Below, in pieces: positions 1 through 9,750 of a DNA stretch of 64,000 nucleotides. Source of the stretch: Dendrolimus kikuchii (Eukaryota; Arthropoda; Insecta; Lepidoptera; Lasiocampidae). The position numbers were made by a program, and so were the translations under genes. The stretch is from positions 8,306,501 to 8,370,500 of the forward strand of contig CM034409.1 of assembly GCA_019925095.2 (NCBI GenBank), read 5' to 3'. Numbering within the stretch: position 1 is the first letter of the stretch; each line of letters starts with the position of its first letter. The notes beneath the pieces were generated by a model. It saw only the letters and a list, made by a program, of their open reading frames with translations, had not been told where the DNA came from and made no database searches.

Positions 1-55
1 CGGTAACCACTCTCCAGTATATGGATCGTATATCTGTTTTCCAGCTTTGTAATTT

Positions 56-135
56 AAAAAAATGTGTGTGTGCAGTTTACAAGCAGTAGATGCGAAACTT
101 CAGTGAATATACTCACAGACAATTCTTCTCTAACT
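56..135 (+). repeat. Family E, 5' part
   Basis: This block matches the left part of the interspersed family also seen at 6891, 18005 and 45270. The shared string is a GTGTGTG run followed by 'GCAGTTTACA', 'CAGTAGA' and 'GAAACTTCA'. The right part of a family E copy lies at 951-1078 in the same orientation, so these may be two halves of one copy split by later insertions. That is an inference. No coding capacity is seen, and the 702-950 interval between them holds nothing I recognise. Confidence 0.5.
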
Positions 136-144
136 TTTATTAAT

Positions 145-701
145 CTATATATATAAAAATGAATCCCTATTTCGCTTGGTCACGCCATCACGCGTGAACG
201 GCCGGATCGACTTCACTAATTATTTTTTTGTTGTGTTTGTTATTGTCAGGAGAAGGTTCTTATGATGGACCAAATTAAGAAAATTGCGCGGAAAATTAGA
301 AAATTTAAGAATACTTAACTACCATATAAAATTATTTCTAATCTAACCTTAGCGCTTTTGACAATATAAACTTTTTTAATGTAACCTTATGACGTTTGAC
401 ATAGAATTGACAGAATGCGTGCTGCAAATATCGTCAAAGAGGATGCAAAGAACTGAATATCGTTTAAAACAGAATCTTCGATCAGAGTTATTTTATTGAT
501 AAACTACATGTAAAATAATTAATTTATTATTTACGCCGCTAAACTCCTAAATGGTGAGACCGATTTTAACGAAGTATTATTTTTGTTCAAGTGGATTCGA
601 GAAAAGTTTAGATTAACATTTGGTCCCGGTAGATGGCGCTGCAATCGGTTTCTAATTTTTCTATTTTTTAAGGTAGGACAACGTCTGCCGGGTACAGCTA
701 G
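145..701 (+). mobile_element. Helitron-like non-autonomous element (H1)
   Basis: The block starts near 'TCTATATATATAAAAATG' and ends in 'GGGTACAGCTAG' directly before T, the TC...CTAG|T pattern of Helitrons. The last ~100 bases ('GATGGCGCTGCAATCGG' then 'ACGTCTGCCGGGTACAGC') recur inverted at 5521 and 36856 and direct at 24230. It has no Rep/helicase coding. It could be two elements fused end to end, because the left third is not shared with the other copies. Confidence 0.6.
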
Positions 702-950
702 TATAAATATAATTCCTTTAGCCTACATCCGTTAACATTCAAAAATTCAATCTAAATTACACTTTAAAACACTAACATAAAATTTAAAATTCAATGCACT
801 GTTACGCACAATTTCCTTTGATTTACGTACAAAAGAATATCTGTCTTTATATGTCTGTCTTCATACTTAATATACAGTTAGAACTAACATTCATTTGAAA
901 TCTTTTAAGTTTTATTTAAATTGAAAATTAACACTAACGAGTAAAGATGA

Positions 951-1078
951 GTGTGTTTTATTTCGAATTAAATAAAGTTGAATTTTATGTGTTTATCTCT
1001 TTTTAGTGTCACTTTTTCGGTTTATCGATTTCTAAATCACAACGATTCTAAAGAAGTTTCACTTTATAAAAAAGACAC
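951..1078 (+). repeat. Family E, 3' part
   Basis: It carries the family E right half: 'TTTATCTCTTTTTAGTGTC', a T-rich run, then 'CACAACGATTCTAAAGAAG' and 'TTTCACTT'. The same string appears at 18200, 35880 and 45440, and inverted at 31963 and 45870. The preceding 'GTGTTTTATTTCGAATTAAA' is shared with the 35860 and 45870 copies, which defines a subfamily. Non-coding. Confidence 0.6.
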
Positions 1079-1217
1079 TAATATAGGGACCCAGTATAAA
1101 GGTGGTTGTGGCTTAACTATACATTCTGATTCTCTTTTTCTTCTTATCTTATTTCACCATGATGTAGAGAGAAAGAGAAAAAGGCGGTAGTATAATAATA
1201 CGGATTTAAATCCTAAT

Positions 1218-1346
1218 AACAAACATTAGAGTTATGAATGTCAAAGAAGCAAGTGAGGTGTGTAAGAATGGGCCTAAATGGCGCTCTGTTGTTCGTGCCT
1301 ACCCCGCAAGGGAACTGGCGTGAAGTTATGTATGTAACAAACATTA
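1218..1346 (+). mobile_element. LINE-P fragment, extreme 5' truncation, with TSD
   Basis: This is the last ~107 bp (1229-1335) of a non-LTR retrotransposon. It covers the final ~30 codons of the reverse-transcriptase ORF (ending ...YPARELA, stop TGA), then a short 'GTTATGTATGT' tail. It is flanked by a perfect 11-bp target-site duplication, AACAAACATTA, at 1218-1228 and 1336-1346. Longer copies are at 2733 and 57328. The direct repeat plus severe 5' truncation is the signature of target-primed reverse transcription. Confidence 0.88.
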
Positions 1347-1477
1347 CACTGATCTAGGGACTCGGCACAGAAGATGGGCGTGGCCTAGCTTAAGATTCCA
1401 ACTCTCTTTTTCATATTAAACTAAAAGAGAATAGAACAGCCTAATTTAGAACAGAGGTAAAAATAAATGAAAATACT

Positions 1478-1650
1478 TTATCCTTGCGGAAACGGAGAAG
1501 AACTCCTGCCGGGCGACTTATCGAAAAATACGACAAAACAACCCACAGTAAGCTGGGCGGGCAGTTGGTTGAAAGGCCACCACCAATCTGGATCAAAAGT
1601 ACATATACCGCCATAAAAACATGGGCTTCTATTCCGGCATTACCTAAAAA
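1478..1650 (+). mobile_element. SINE-A copy 1, old and 3'-truncated
   Basis: This is a diverged sense-strand copy of SINE-A. Recognisable pieces in order are 'CGGAAACGGAGAAGAA', 'GACAAAACAACCCACAG', 'ACCGCCATAA' and 'TTCCGGCATTA'. It lacks the 3' tail and poly(A). Two overlapping short open frames run through it in opposite directions, and neither is a gene. 1651-1913 beyond it is AT-rich with nothing recognised. Confidence 0.6.
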
Positions 1651-1913
1651 ACTAACGCTTGTCGAGTAAAAACTAAAAAAGTATAAATTTTCAAAATAAA
1701 ATTGCACTAAATCATCCTTTAAATTCCCGTCAAAAAATCCCCCCTAAATACCTTTACTTACGAAGCCATATTTCTTTAGTATATGTCTTAATGTATAATT
1801 AACTGAAAATATCTTAGCACGATCCCAATTACGTGAATAGCACAAACTAACAAAAAAGCCTTCATTATTTCGTTAGACATGCCTAGGACTCGCATGTAGG
1901 GCTGACTCTAAAG

Positions 1914-2016
1914 ACTAACGGTCTTATTCATAGAGAGTTAAAGTTAGTTTGAACGGTTCTTTAATAACCATAAAGAAACGTTCAAGCTTACTCTAACACT
2001 ATGAATAAGACCGTAA
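1914..2016. mobile_element. Foldback MITE (~103 bp)
   Basis: There are two inverted arms of ~45 bp. The left arm is 1914-1962 ('CTAACGGTCTTATTCATAG' ... 'GTTCTTT') and the right arm is 1972-2016 ('AAAGAAACGTTCAAGC' ... 'CTATGAATAAGACCGTAAG'), around a loop of about 9 bases. Arm identity is imperfect, as in an aged foldback MITE. No transposase is present. The target-site duplication is unclear. Confidence 0.75.
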
Positions 2017-2159
2017 GAATATTCAGAAATTGAAAAATTTGGCTTGAAAACATACGAAAACTAAAATCATGTATTTTTATTACTATAATTTTTAAATAAT
2101 GCACAGAACAAAACTTTGACACTCAGAATAACTTAATTATAATTAATAAGATATAATAG

Positions 2160-2255
2160 AATGTAACCTGACGGAATGGAATGGAATAGAACAGAACCGA
2201 ACGGAATAGAATGAAACGGAAAGAAACAGAATGGAACGGAATGGAATATAATATA
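2160..2255. repeat. GGAAT-like low-complexity tract
   Basis: This is a degenerate array of 5-bp-type units based on GGAAT/GGAAC/GAAAC ('GGAATGGAATGGAATAGAAC'), about 90 bases of nearly pure purine plus T. It recalls pentanucleotide satellite. Flanking DNA at 2017-2159 and 2256-2324 is AT-rich and unassigned. Confidence 0.7.
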
Positions 2256-2324
2256 ATTGATCGTATAAAATGTCCCAACCATATAAATAACAAGAAACAT
2301 ATTATGTCCTTTAGGCCACCGTTA

Positions 2325-2510
2325 CACATGGAATAATATTAGTGTTAGTGACTGCAGATGTATCCAAGGGTTTAATGATGTTGTTAACGACGTTAAACAT
2401 TGACAGATAACTCGTGTAAATACACAAATAGAGATAAATGTTAACGCCTTATTTTTAACGCTATAAGTAAGTCTTATTTGGTCACAGCCCCTAACAAAAA
2501 TATCACTAGT
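2325..2510 (+). repeat. Family O copy 1
   Basis: It resembles 28060-28260 in the same orientation. Shared landmarks are 'ATAATATTA(G/A)TGTTAGTGAC', 'TTAAACATT(G/A)ACA', 'TTATTTTTAA.GCTATAAG' and 'ATTTGGTCA'/'ATTTGGCCA'. A short inverted match occurs at 31620-31690. It is an interspersed repeat of unknown class with no coding capacity. Confidence 0.5.
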
Positions 2511-2525
2511 GCGCGGTATCTGAGA

Positions 2526-2636
2526 TTACCAGTTATACATACATACATACATAACTTCACGCCAGTTCCCTTGCGGGGTAGGCACGAACAATAGAGCGCC
2601 ATTTAGGCTTATTCTTACACACCAGTTACCAGTTAT
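2526..2636 (-). mobile_element. LINE-P fragment with perfect 11-bp TSD
   Basis: An 89-bp minus-strand insertion (2537-2625) contains only the last ~25 codons and the (ATGT)n tail of LINE-P. It is flanked by the perfect direct repeat TTACCAGTTAT (2526-2536 and 2626-2636). The tail appears as 'ACATACATACATAC' at the left edge because the copy is reversed. This is one of the shortest autonomous-LINE insertions in the window. Confidence 0.9.
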
Positions 2637-2732
2637 GAGTTCAATAATAATTGTTCCATAAAGTTATGTAATAGATAAACTTAGGTTAACTGTTAACCTA
2701 TAACTAGTACCAAAACTTAACATTAGATCATA

Positions 2733-3236
2733 CTCAACGCGGTGCTGGTACCTACGCTCACGTATGGATGCGAGAGTTGGGTATGGAAGAGAGAGCATGA
2801 AAGTAGAGTAAACGCGGTCGAGATGCGAGCATTGCGCAAAATCTGCGGAGTGACGCTCGCGGACCGCGTTCGTAATACCGAAGTAAGAAAGAGAGTTGGT
2901 CTGAAAGAGAGTGTCGGGGTGAAGGTAAGGAAAGGAATGCTCCGGTGGTTCGGGCATGTGGAAAGAATGCATGATGAAAGAATGACTAAACAGATATACA
3001 ATGCAAAAGTGGATGGATGCAGAAGCCGTGGAAGGCCACGACACACCTTCCATGATCAAATTGATCGTGTACTAGCAGAAGGTGATGTCAGGAGCCTTAA
3101 GAACAGACGAGCTTGCATGACAAGAGTTATGAATGTCAAAGAGGCAAGTGAGGTGTGTAAGAATAAGCCTAAATGGCACTCTGTCGTTCGTGCCTACCCC
3201 GCAAGGGAACTGGCGTGAAGTTATGTATGTATGTAC
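2733..3236 (+). mobile_element. LINE-P: C-terminal reverse-transcriptase ORF remnant
   Basis: A 5'-truncated copy retains an uninterrupted reading frame through to TGA at 3218 (first Met at 2742), followed by the 'GTTATGTATGTATG' tail. The protein carries motifs of the region after the RT catalytic core in RTE/Dong-like non-LTR elements: 'PTLTYGCESW', 'LRKICGV', 'MLRWFGHVER', 'GRPRHTF' and C-terminal 'YPARELA'. The catalytic YxDD region is absent, so it cannot encode an active enzyme. It is ~95% similar by eye to 57597-58095. Clade assignment is uncertain. The left edge starts abruptly at 'CAACGCGGTGCTGG', with no clear target-site duplication. Confidence 0.85.
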
Positions 3237-3597
3237 TTCATTCATCTTGACACTACATCAAACAAAAACGTCAACAACAAAACGTCAAACAAAAGATATG
3301 GATAACGCCTAATATTGGTCAGTTAAGTTGAACTATCGTACCATGGTGTCTTCAAGAACGCAATTTGATAAGTTATTGAACGGATAGCGCTAACGAACAG
3401 ATAAACTACAGTTAAAAGTATCTCAGAAACCGGGCATAAGCAAACTCGTCAATCTTAATAAAATGAACAGACAAAAATGGTAAAAGTTGTGTTTTCAGAA
3501 CCTGCTGTTCTTATTTAGCCCCCAGGTTTTTATTTCAGCCAGTTCTTTTTGGCAAAACTCAGTACTATGCTTATTAGTTCAGCTTATATAATAATTG
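3237..3597. other. Unassigned AT-rich stretch
   Basis: I see no gene or recognisable repeat. There is a short run of imperfect direct repeats, 'AAAACGTCAACAACAAAACG', near 3262-3290. Confidence 0.5.
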
Positions 3598-3729
3598 ATT
3601 TAGATAGATAGATAACACTTTATTGTACACCATTACAGAAAAACTTGTATTAGTCTAGTTGGGTATAAAGGGCGGTCTTATCGCTAAAAAGCAATCTCTT
3701 CCAGACAACCCGTGGCAAGAATATTCTGA
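3598..3729 (-). mobile_element. LINE 3'-tail family F, copy 1
   Basis: On the minus strand this ends in 'TGGTGTACAATAAAGTGTTA' followed by TCTA repeats, so the right edge is the interior and the left edge is the 3' end. The interior 'GGGTTGTCTGGAAGAG' and the hairpin-forming 'ATTGCTTTTTAGCGAT' match copies at 42818, 56484 and 60488. An AATAAA-like signal just before the end fits a LINE or SINE 3' UTR. No coding part remains. 3730-3997 beyond it is AT-rich with nothing recognised. Confidence 0.7.
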
Positions 3730-3997
3730 TTAGGAGTGGCTATGGTGGTATACATAATTATTGTACGATTACTTATATTTTAATAATAAATATGTAATAA
3801 CTACACTATATATACAAATATACACATAAGTTATATACATATACAAGATATGGTGATGATATGCAAGTATTTAAATATAATACCTAAACATATAACTATA
3901 TGCAATATAATATCTACTAATTATATAAAATTACATATCATTATATTGTAGATAGAATGATTTATTATACTATACATAGATGAAGTTCTTCAAGCTT

Positions 3998-4321
3998 TTA
4001 TCCGTGCAGGAATAGTCTGTGCAGAAAGAATACAATTTCCTGCGGGCTGGCAGCCTGTCGTAAGAGGCGAGGCGACTAAATAACCCACAGCCAGGTGGTA
4101 GGGTATTTGCTCGACTGGATGGCGACCACCTCTGGTCTAGAGTATGCCGCCATAACAACCGTGTGTTTTGTTCCGGCATTAGTGACCAGGTTCGTCTCCT
4201 TTAAGAGAGCAGCAGCGCATTTCTAGCACCTTTGGTGTTGCAAATGTCCATAGGCGATGGTAACCGCTTTCCATCAAGTGGGTCGTCTGCCTGTCTGCTG
4301 AACTCCTACAATAAAAAAAAA
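3998..4321 (+). mobile_element. SINE-A copy 2, full length
   Basis: It starts at 'TATCCGTGCAGGAA', the 5' end shared by most copies, and ends at 'CTCCTACAATAAAAAAAAA'. The last ~85 bp match the 3' end of the CR1-like LINE-Z at 47650-47745. No tRNA-type A or B box is obvious at the head, so the promoter class is unknown. The minus-strand frame across it (3970-4179) is not a gene, because equivalent frames occur in most copies. Confidence 0.88.
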
Positions 4322-4741
4322 GCACTAAACTGAGTAAGTGCAACCCCTAGTGGTGCGGATAAAATAGCAACGTAGTGCAAAAATTTACATTTTCATGTAT
4401 TTCGTGTAACATGAAACGGTTTCGATCCGGTACAACTTAAATTTTAATGAATTCACACAAAATTTACATGCTTGAGTGCTTTCAGGGTTTGATATGGTGC
4501 CATGGCATGTCAGGAATTCTCTTCATAATTAAAGTTTGGATTTTCTTGCAATACTCAAGGAATTTATATTGTTTATTTATTAAAGAAAATAATATTACAT
4601 TATGGGCGGATTTTTTAATCACGAGAAAAAAATTGTGAGTCGAATTGAATTCAAAAGTTAAATCTTTAAACTGTTTTACTCTTTTGTTCCTGGACGGATG
4701 TTTAACTTGTTCTTAAACTTATTCACTTAGAAAAATATTAT
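4322..4741. other. Unassigned stretch
   Basis: No repeat family or gene is recognised. A 63-codon frame at 4447-4638 is AT-driven, with no motif and no homologue elsewhere in the window. Confidence 0.45.
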
Positions 4742-4872
4742 CGAAATAGATGAATGAACGAAAACTCTTTATTGGTCACCATAACTTAAACCTAGACGAT
4801 CTAATATGAATACATTTCCATTGGAACAATGGGCGACCTTATTGCTTATAGCCATGTCTTGCATGTCCAAGG
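4742..4872 (-). mobile_element. LINE 3'-tail family F, diverged copy 2
   Basis: It has the same order as family F on the minus strand: 'AACTCTTTATTGGTCACCA' at the 3' end, then 'AATGGGCGACCTTATTGCTT' and a degraded 'CTTGCATGTCCAAGGAG'. It is an older relative of the copies at 3598 and 60488. Confidence 0.5.
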
Positions 4873-4929
4873 AGACATTACAAAAAAAACTAAATAATAT
4901 TTGAACGTTTAACTTTTTTTTTTAATTAC

Positions 4930-5371
4930 ACCAATTTTACGGCTTGTGCCGCGACGATGGCAGGAGTCCGGATGGGATGACGTTAGTATCTTGGAAGATG
5001 GGCCGCCCCTTAGTGTGGGATGCTACTTGCGTTGACACTCTGGCGGCGTCCCATCTTTCAAGTTCGTCCGCTACCGCCGGTTCTGCTCTGCAGCCGAACA
5101 GGAGGCCCTCAAGCGCCGCGAGTACGCCGCCATCGGAAATAGTTACACATTTGCGGCGTTTCGCGTGGAAACTCTGGCTCCGTGGGGTCCTAACGCTCTA
5201 AAACTTTATCGAGATGTCGCCGAACGTTTAGTAGACCTCTCACGCGACCAAAAGGCTGGCGTCTATTTTGCTCAAAGGCTAAGTATTGTTATTCAACGTG
5301 GTAACGCCGCTAGCCTTTTGGAAACGTTCCCGGCAAGTGACAGTGGTTTGGGACCAATATTTTATCTATAA
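4930..5371 (+). pseudogene. Frameshifted copy of an unnamed repeat-encoded domain (PDG domain)
   Basis: Two overlapping frames together encode one degraded protein end. The first (from about 4930) contains '[10 protein letters not shown]', '[12 protein letters not shown]' and 'SHL'. Near 5085-5095 the conserved frame shifts and continues with '[20 protein letters not shown]', 'VETLAPWGP', 'RLVDLSRDQ' and 'QRLSIVIQRGNAASLL', then a stop at 5371. A second degraded copy lies at 46012-46351 and a scrap at 16757-16812. I recognise this motif series as recurring in many animal repeat-derived hypothetical proteins, but I cannot name the superfamily or function. The PDG...D.T spacing recalls nuclease-like folds, which is speculation. 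5372-5520 after it is AT-rich. Confidence 0.7.
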
Positions 5372-5520
5372 TTATGCTCTCTTTTTTTATTTAGTTCTAG
5401 TTTTTAATTTTAGGTTTATTTTTCGTACTGTAAGTTAGTTTCAGTATTTCATTGTATTTTTCTATTGAATAAAAGTGGTTTAACTAAATTAAAACTAATT
5501 CAATCGTGATTAAATATAAT

Positions 5521-5780
5521 TATCTGTACCCGGCAGACGTTTTCTTGTCTTTAAAAAATAAAAATCTAGAAACCGATTGTACAGCCATCGACCGGAACCA
5601 ATTGTTAATCTAAACCACTCTCGAATCTACTTAAAAAACACAAAAATATTCATCAAAATCTGTCCCACCGTTAAAGAGGTGTTCAGCGGCGCCACCTACC
5701 GCGTCCAATAGTGAATCTAAACCATCCCGGGACCCACTTGAACACACACATAAATAATTCACCAAAATCAGACAAATGAA
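5521..5780 (-). mobile_element. Helitron-like element (H2), inverted
   Basis: The reverse complement ends in 'ACGTCTGCCGGGTACAG', the 3' end of H1 and H7, preceded by the 'GGCGGTAGGTGGCGCCGC' region and the 'GGTTCCGGTCGATGG' region. The terminal CTAG is mutated here (CTGTACCC... on the plus strand). Nothing is recognised at 5781-6021 apart from a (TA)n run at 6003-6016. Confidence 0.6.
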
Positions 5781-6021
5781 AATAAGTTTAAATGCAGTCA
5801 CCATTGCCGAAATCGGCCGGGAAAGATCATAACAAATGAATGGCTAGACTGATGGTGTGACTGATATTTTTTTTATTGATGATATTCTATTTTAATACTT
5901 ATTATCCTATTCCGGACAAATACAGTTCCAAAAACACAAAAATCACAAAAATTGGTCCAGCCGTTTTTAGTTACAAATGGTGTAACTAACACGCCTTTGT
6001 TTTATATATATATATACATTT

Positions 6022-6336
6022 ATTTTTTTATTGCAAGAGTTCAGCAGACAGGCAGACGGCCCACTTGGTGGAAAGCGGTTACCATCGCCTATGGACATTT
6101 GCAACACCAAAGGTGCTACAAATGCGCTGCTGCTCTCTTAAAGGAGACTGTAACCTGGTCACTAATGCCGGAACACAACACAAGGTTGTTATGGCGGCAT
6201 ACTCTAGACCAGGGGTGATCGCCATCCAGTCGAGCAAATACTCAATACCACCTGGCTGTGGGTTGTTTAGTCGCCTCTTACGACAGGCCGCCGGGCCGCA
6301 GGAAATTGTATTCTTTCTCCGTTCCTGCACAGATAA
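6022..6336 (-). mobile_element. SINE-A copy 3, full length
   Basis: This is a minus-strand copy. The poly(A) tail shows as T7 at 6023-6029, and the 5' end 'ATCTGTGCAGGAACGG' lies at the right edge. All internal landmarks are present: 'GCGACTAAACAACCCACAG', 'ACTCTAGACC' reversed, and 'CCATCGCCTATGGACATTT'. Three open frames through it are shared by chance with other copies. Confidence 0.88.
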
Positions 6337-6439
6337 AATATATATAGATTAAAGAAAAAATAATATCAAACTACATATACTTATACATACTTAAATAGAT
6401 CAATATATATTTTTGTTAAAAACCGTCTACACTTTATCG

Positions 6440-6610
6440 TCATACCACTCGCTGGAAGTTTCTAGATGCTTGGCATACGTCCACTATAATATGTGGCGCT
6501 CGCTCGTAACAGTACGTATGCAAACTGCGGAATGAACTCCCCTTCGTAATTTTATCAGAGCGTTACATTACATGGACTCTTCAAAAAAGGGGTAAACAGA
6601 TACCCAAAGT
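6440..6610 (+). mobile_element. CR1-like LINE C-terminal remnant
   Basis: One frame reads ...'LRNELPFVI' ... 'SERYITWTLQKRGK'. This matches the end of lepidopteran CR1/Jockey-type RT ORFs, usually W-N-x-L-P followed by ~12 residues and FK(R/K)G. The same signature is at 47550-47640 in LINE-Z. It is heavily decayed, with no tail. Confidence 0.55.
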
Positions 6611-6890
6611 AAACAAAGAAAGAAATTATTTCAAAATGTGACACACACAAAGCAAGAGAATACATATCGCCTCTTCGCTTCATGCTCATGAAAATTGAAA
6701 CTTTAGAATAGAATCTTATTAACCTTCAAAAAACAATTGTATCCAAATGAACAACTTAGCATCTTTTAAAATACATTGTATCAGAACGAAATTACTCGTT
6801 TCGATAAAAAAAATTTGAAAGTCAAAAACTCTTCTAAAACTTCAAGTTTCAACATAAAACATTATTGAAACAAATAAGCGATATAATATA
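6611..6890. other. Unassigned AT-rich stretch
   Basis: No recognisable gene or repeat is seen. It is dominated by A-rich words. Confidence 0.45.
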
Positions 6891-7140
6891 TATATAAATG
6901 TGTGTGCATGCAGTTCACACGCGAACATAATTGTATCTACAACGCTTGGTAGACAAGAGTGAGGAGGCTACGAAGCACCTCACGAATAGGAGACCGAGTA
7001 GTATGAAACGCTGTATAATGTATTCTATCTCATCCTCTCGCAGGGTTAGTCCTGTAGATTTATGTGTTTATCTCTTTTTAGTTTCGCTTTTTCGTTTCAT
7101 CATCTACTATTTTATATATAAGTCAAAAAAGAATTTCAGT
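6891..7140 (+). repeat. Family E copy 2
   Basis: It runs from 'AAATGTGTGTGCATGCAG' through 'TCATCCTCTCGCAGGGTTAG' and 'TTATGTGTTTATCTCTTTTT' to an A-rich end. It is colinear with 18005-18290 and 45270-45520. Non-coding and of unknown class. Confidence 0.65.
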
Positions 7141-7540
7141 TTTTAAAACGTTACAGGGTTCAATAGGCCTCGAGCTGCCACAACTGTAGATTTAGTACAA
7201 GGTCTTAAACGTCCAGTACCGCAGGAAAGACCAGTACAGATAAACCAGTGCCACTGTGTACGTGTTAAAATTTAAAAATATAGGTATAATAAAAAGCAAA
7301 TCACGTTAAAAGGTGAGTTAAAATCGTTAATTTTCAAAGACTCAAAATTATCATCTGCTAATCGCCCGAGGATATTTTGGCAAAATTTGCAGCTAATTAC
7401 GTTAACACCCTACAGCTAAACACTTGCAAATTGTGGCGTTATACCATAATTTGGCAGTATTACCGAATGCACAACCACTACATTTGGTCGGGGGCTGCGA
7501 AAGCTCACGCTTCAACCGTTACTTCAAGCGATTTTATATA
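7141..7540. other. Unassigned stretch
   Basis: I see no recognised family. Two short overlapping open frames (7377-7577 and 7424-7606) have no motif and extend into the next element. Confidence 0.4.
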
Positions 7541-8755
7541 CCCACTACGATATGCCCGCGACTTCGTCCACGCTTGACAGGTAACTTTATTTTGCCCAGT
7601 ATTTAAAATCAAAGGGTATTTTCAGTAGGGCAACGGATTTTTTAGTATGAAAATACATGAATTCTGAAAATTCCTATAAAAACCCGGGATAAGTAAGGGT
7701 ACTAAAGGCATACATCACTACATCTGTTCTACTGAAAATGTCTAATAAATATAGAAACTATCATATTAAGCAAGTCCTAATATCACGTGGTTTCGAAGTT
7801 AGGAAAACCGGGGAATTATAAACAGTCTCGGATTATATTGTTTTAGTAACAATTCCAATTCAATATTTTTATAAGTTCAAAAGTTTTAATTTAAAATAAG
7901 TTCTTCTGGAGAACACTTTTTGAAGGTCATACCTATAAATTAAATTTTAATTCCTGGTCAATGTACACCGCTTTGCAACGTGATATAAATATATAATAAA
8001 TATATATATATAATTATATAATAAATTCTTTACATACAATTGGGTCCGAATCAGTAAATTTTAATGTATACTATCCATTTTAAAACAGTCTTAGGAAAAT
8101 TCCCGCGGAATTCCCGGAATATAAAGTATCGCATCACTTGAAAAAGGACTTAAGCTATCGTTCTAATGAAATCATATCCAAATCAGCTAATATTTATGCA
8201 ATCTAACTAATTTCTAACATATCTGGGAACATTCCCGCAGGATTCTCAAGATAGAAAATATCACAGCATTTAAAGAGATATCGTTTTAGTGAAAACTGTC
8301 GGAATAAGCTAATTTTAATGCACCTGAATAAATGCAAACCGCTCCTTGGAAAATTCCTGCGAGTTCCCTGGATGAAAAACATCACACATTTTATTACATA
8401 AAATTTCCTATCGATCAGTGAAAAATCACATTGGAATTCGATTTTTTTTTAATCTGGCTATTTTAAATAATTTCCAGGAAAATTCCCGAGAGATTCCCAG
8501 GATAAAAAGTTACGCAGATTTTAAGTCTAAGAATTCGCCGTCGATCAGCGAAAACCACATCGAAATCAGACCAGTAGTTTTTACGTGAATCCCGAACAAA
8601 CCGATAAACAGACAAGAAATCTAAAAAAATTGCATCGTATTTTCCATCGTTTATATAGTTTATTCCAGGTGTTTTTTTAATAACTTCAATGTACATACAG
8701 ACATGGCATGTTTAGAATTTATAATATTATAGATGTTAAACAAAATTACTGCTGA
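7541..8755 (-). mobile_element. Hel-C copy 1 (Helitron-like with internal ~127-bp repeats)
   Basis: The plus strand begins 'ACTACGATATGCCCGCGACT', the reversed 3' end of Hel-C, and 8085-8700 contains four tandem modules. Each module has 'ATTCCCGCGG.ATTCCC' plus 'ATAAAAAGTATC'-like words, at about 8100, 8226, 8350 and 8479. The far right ends with 'CAGACATGGCATG' and 'TATTATAGAT' as in the 62511 copy. Between the head and the modules (7600-8080) the sequence is unassigned and may be inserted. No Rep/helicase coding is present. Confidence 0.65.
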
Positions 8756-8816
8756 TAATCGCCCAGTAGTCAAAATTCATATAGATGTAACATGCATATG
8801 ACATATCACACATTTT

Positions 8817-9115
8817 ACCCGTGCAGGAACAGAGAAAGAATACAATTTCCTGAGGGCAGGCGGCCTCTCGTAGGAGGTAACAAAACAACCCACAGCCAGG
8901 TGGTAGGGTATTAGCCCGTCTGGATGGCTACCCCCCTGGTGTAGAGTATGTCGCCAAAATGACCCTGAGTTACGTTCCGGCATTAGTGGACAGGTTCCAG
9001 TTTCCTTTTCGAGAACGGCAACATATTAGTATCACTATAATGTCACAAATGTTCATAGACCATGATGACCGCTTTCCATCAGGTGGGCTGTTTGCCTGTC
9101 TTGCAAAAAAAAAAA
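8817..9115 (+). mobile_element. SINE-A copy 4
   Basis: Sense copy from 'CCCGTGCAGGAACAGAG' to 'GTCTTGCAAAAAAAAAAA'. The central hairpin region is diverged ('AGTATCACTATAATG'). Short frames on both strands lie inside it and are not genes. Confidence 0.85.
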
Positions 9116-9750
9116 TCATGCGGCATCGGTCTGCGGCCTGCTCACTCGTGTTAATGTGTTCAGAAAAATGCAAAAAAGTCAATTGTGTGCAATCAGTCAA
9201 ATAAGTACTTTTTTGACTTAATTTATCATACTTTACTCGTTAATACAGCCGAATAACAGGGCGTAGTTCCTTTGAGCTCCGAAAATTGGGTGCTAAAGCA
9301 CCAAGTACCGATTATTCTGCACACGAGACTAATTTCAGAAGTTCGTTCTTACTGAATTACCGTGTTAAAAATGCGGGACATTTTCAATGTGTCGGTTAAT
9401 AGCCATATTACGTAATTCACGCAATGAACTGTAATTTGCGTCTCGTTTAAAGAAGTTTCGGGTTTTAATGAGGACTTATGTTCAATATACAGTCCGTGAC
9501 AATGATCACGTTCCTTGCAGTGACGTATATATATATATATATATAGATAAAATTAAAATGTCTGTATGTAATTGTAAATTAAAAAAAAAAAGATAAAAAT
9601 AACTAAAAACATATCATAACTATCTAGTCTATGTACTTGTATTAATATATTAAACATATCTTTATGTACTTAGTATTTGCATGGTCAATCTTTTAAATTA
9701 ATGCTATAGTTTATGTAATAAAGTGATACATTCTATGTATTTCTACTATA
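9116..9750. other. Unassigned AT-rich stretch with (TA)n
   Basis: A (TA)n run sits at about 9526-9545. The rest is AT-rich and unmatched within the window. Positions 9540-9740 could be the head of the Helitron-like element that follows, but I could not confirm this. Confidence 0.45.

Noticed and set aside
2160..2255. Human-type satellite III contamination
   Set aside because: The GGAAT-like tract is short, degenerate and embedded in DNA with the same lepidopteran repeats on both sides.
2664..3059. Minus-strand 131-codon frame opposite LINE-P
   Set aside because: The same antisense frame recurs at 57551-57919, so it follows from LINE-P codon usage. The plus-strand frame has the RT-family motifs.
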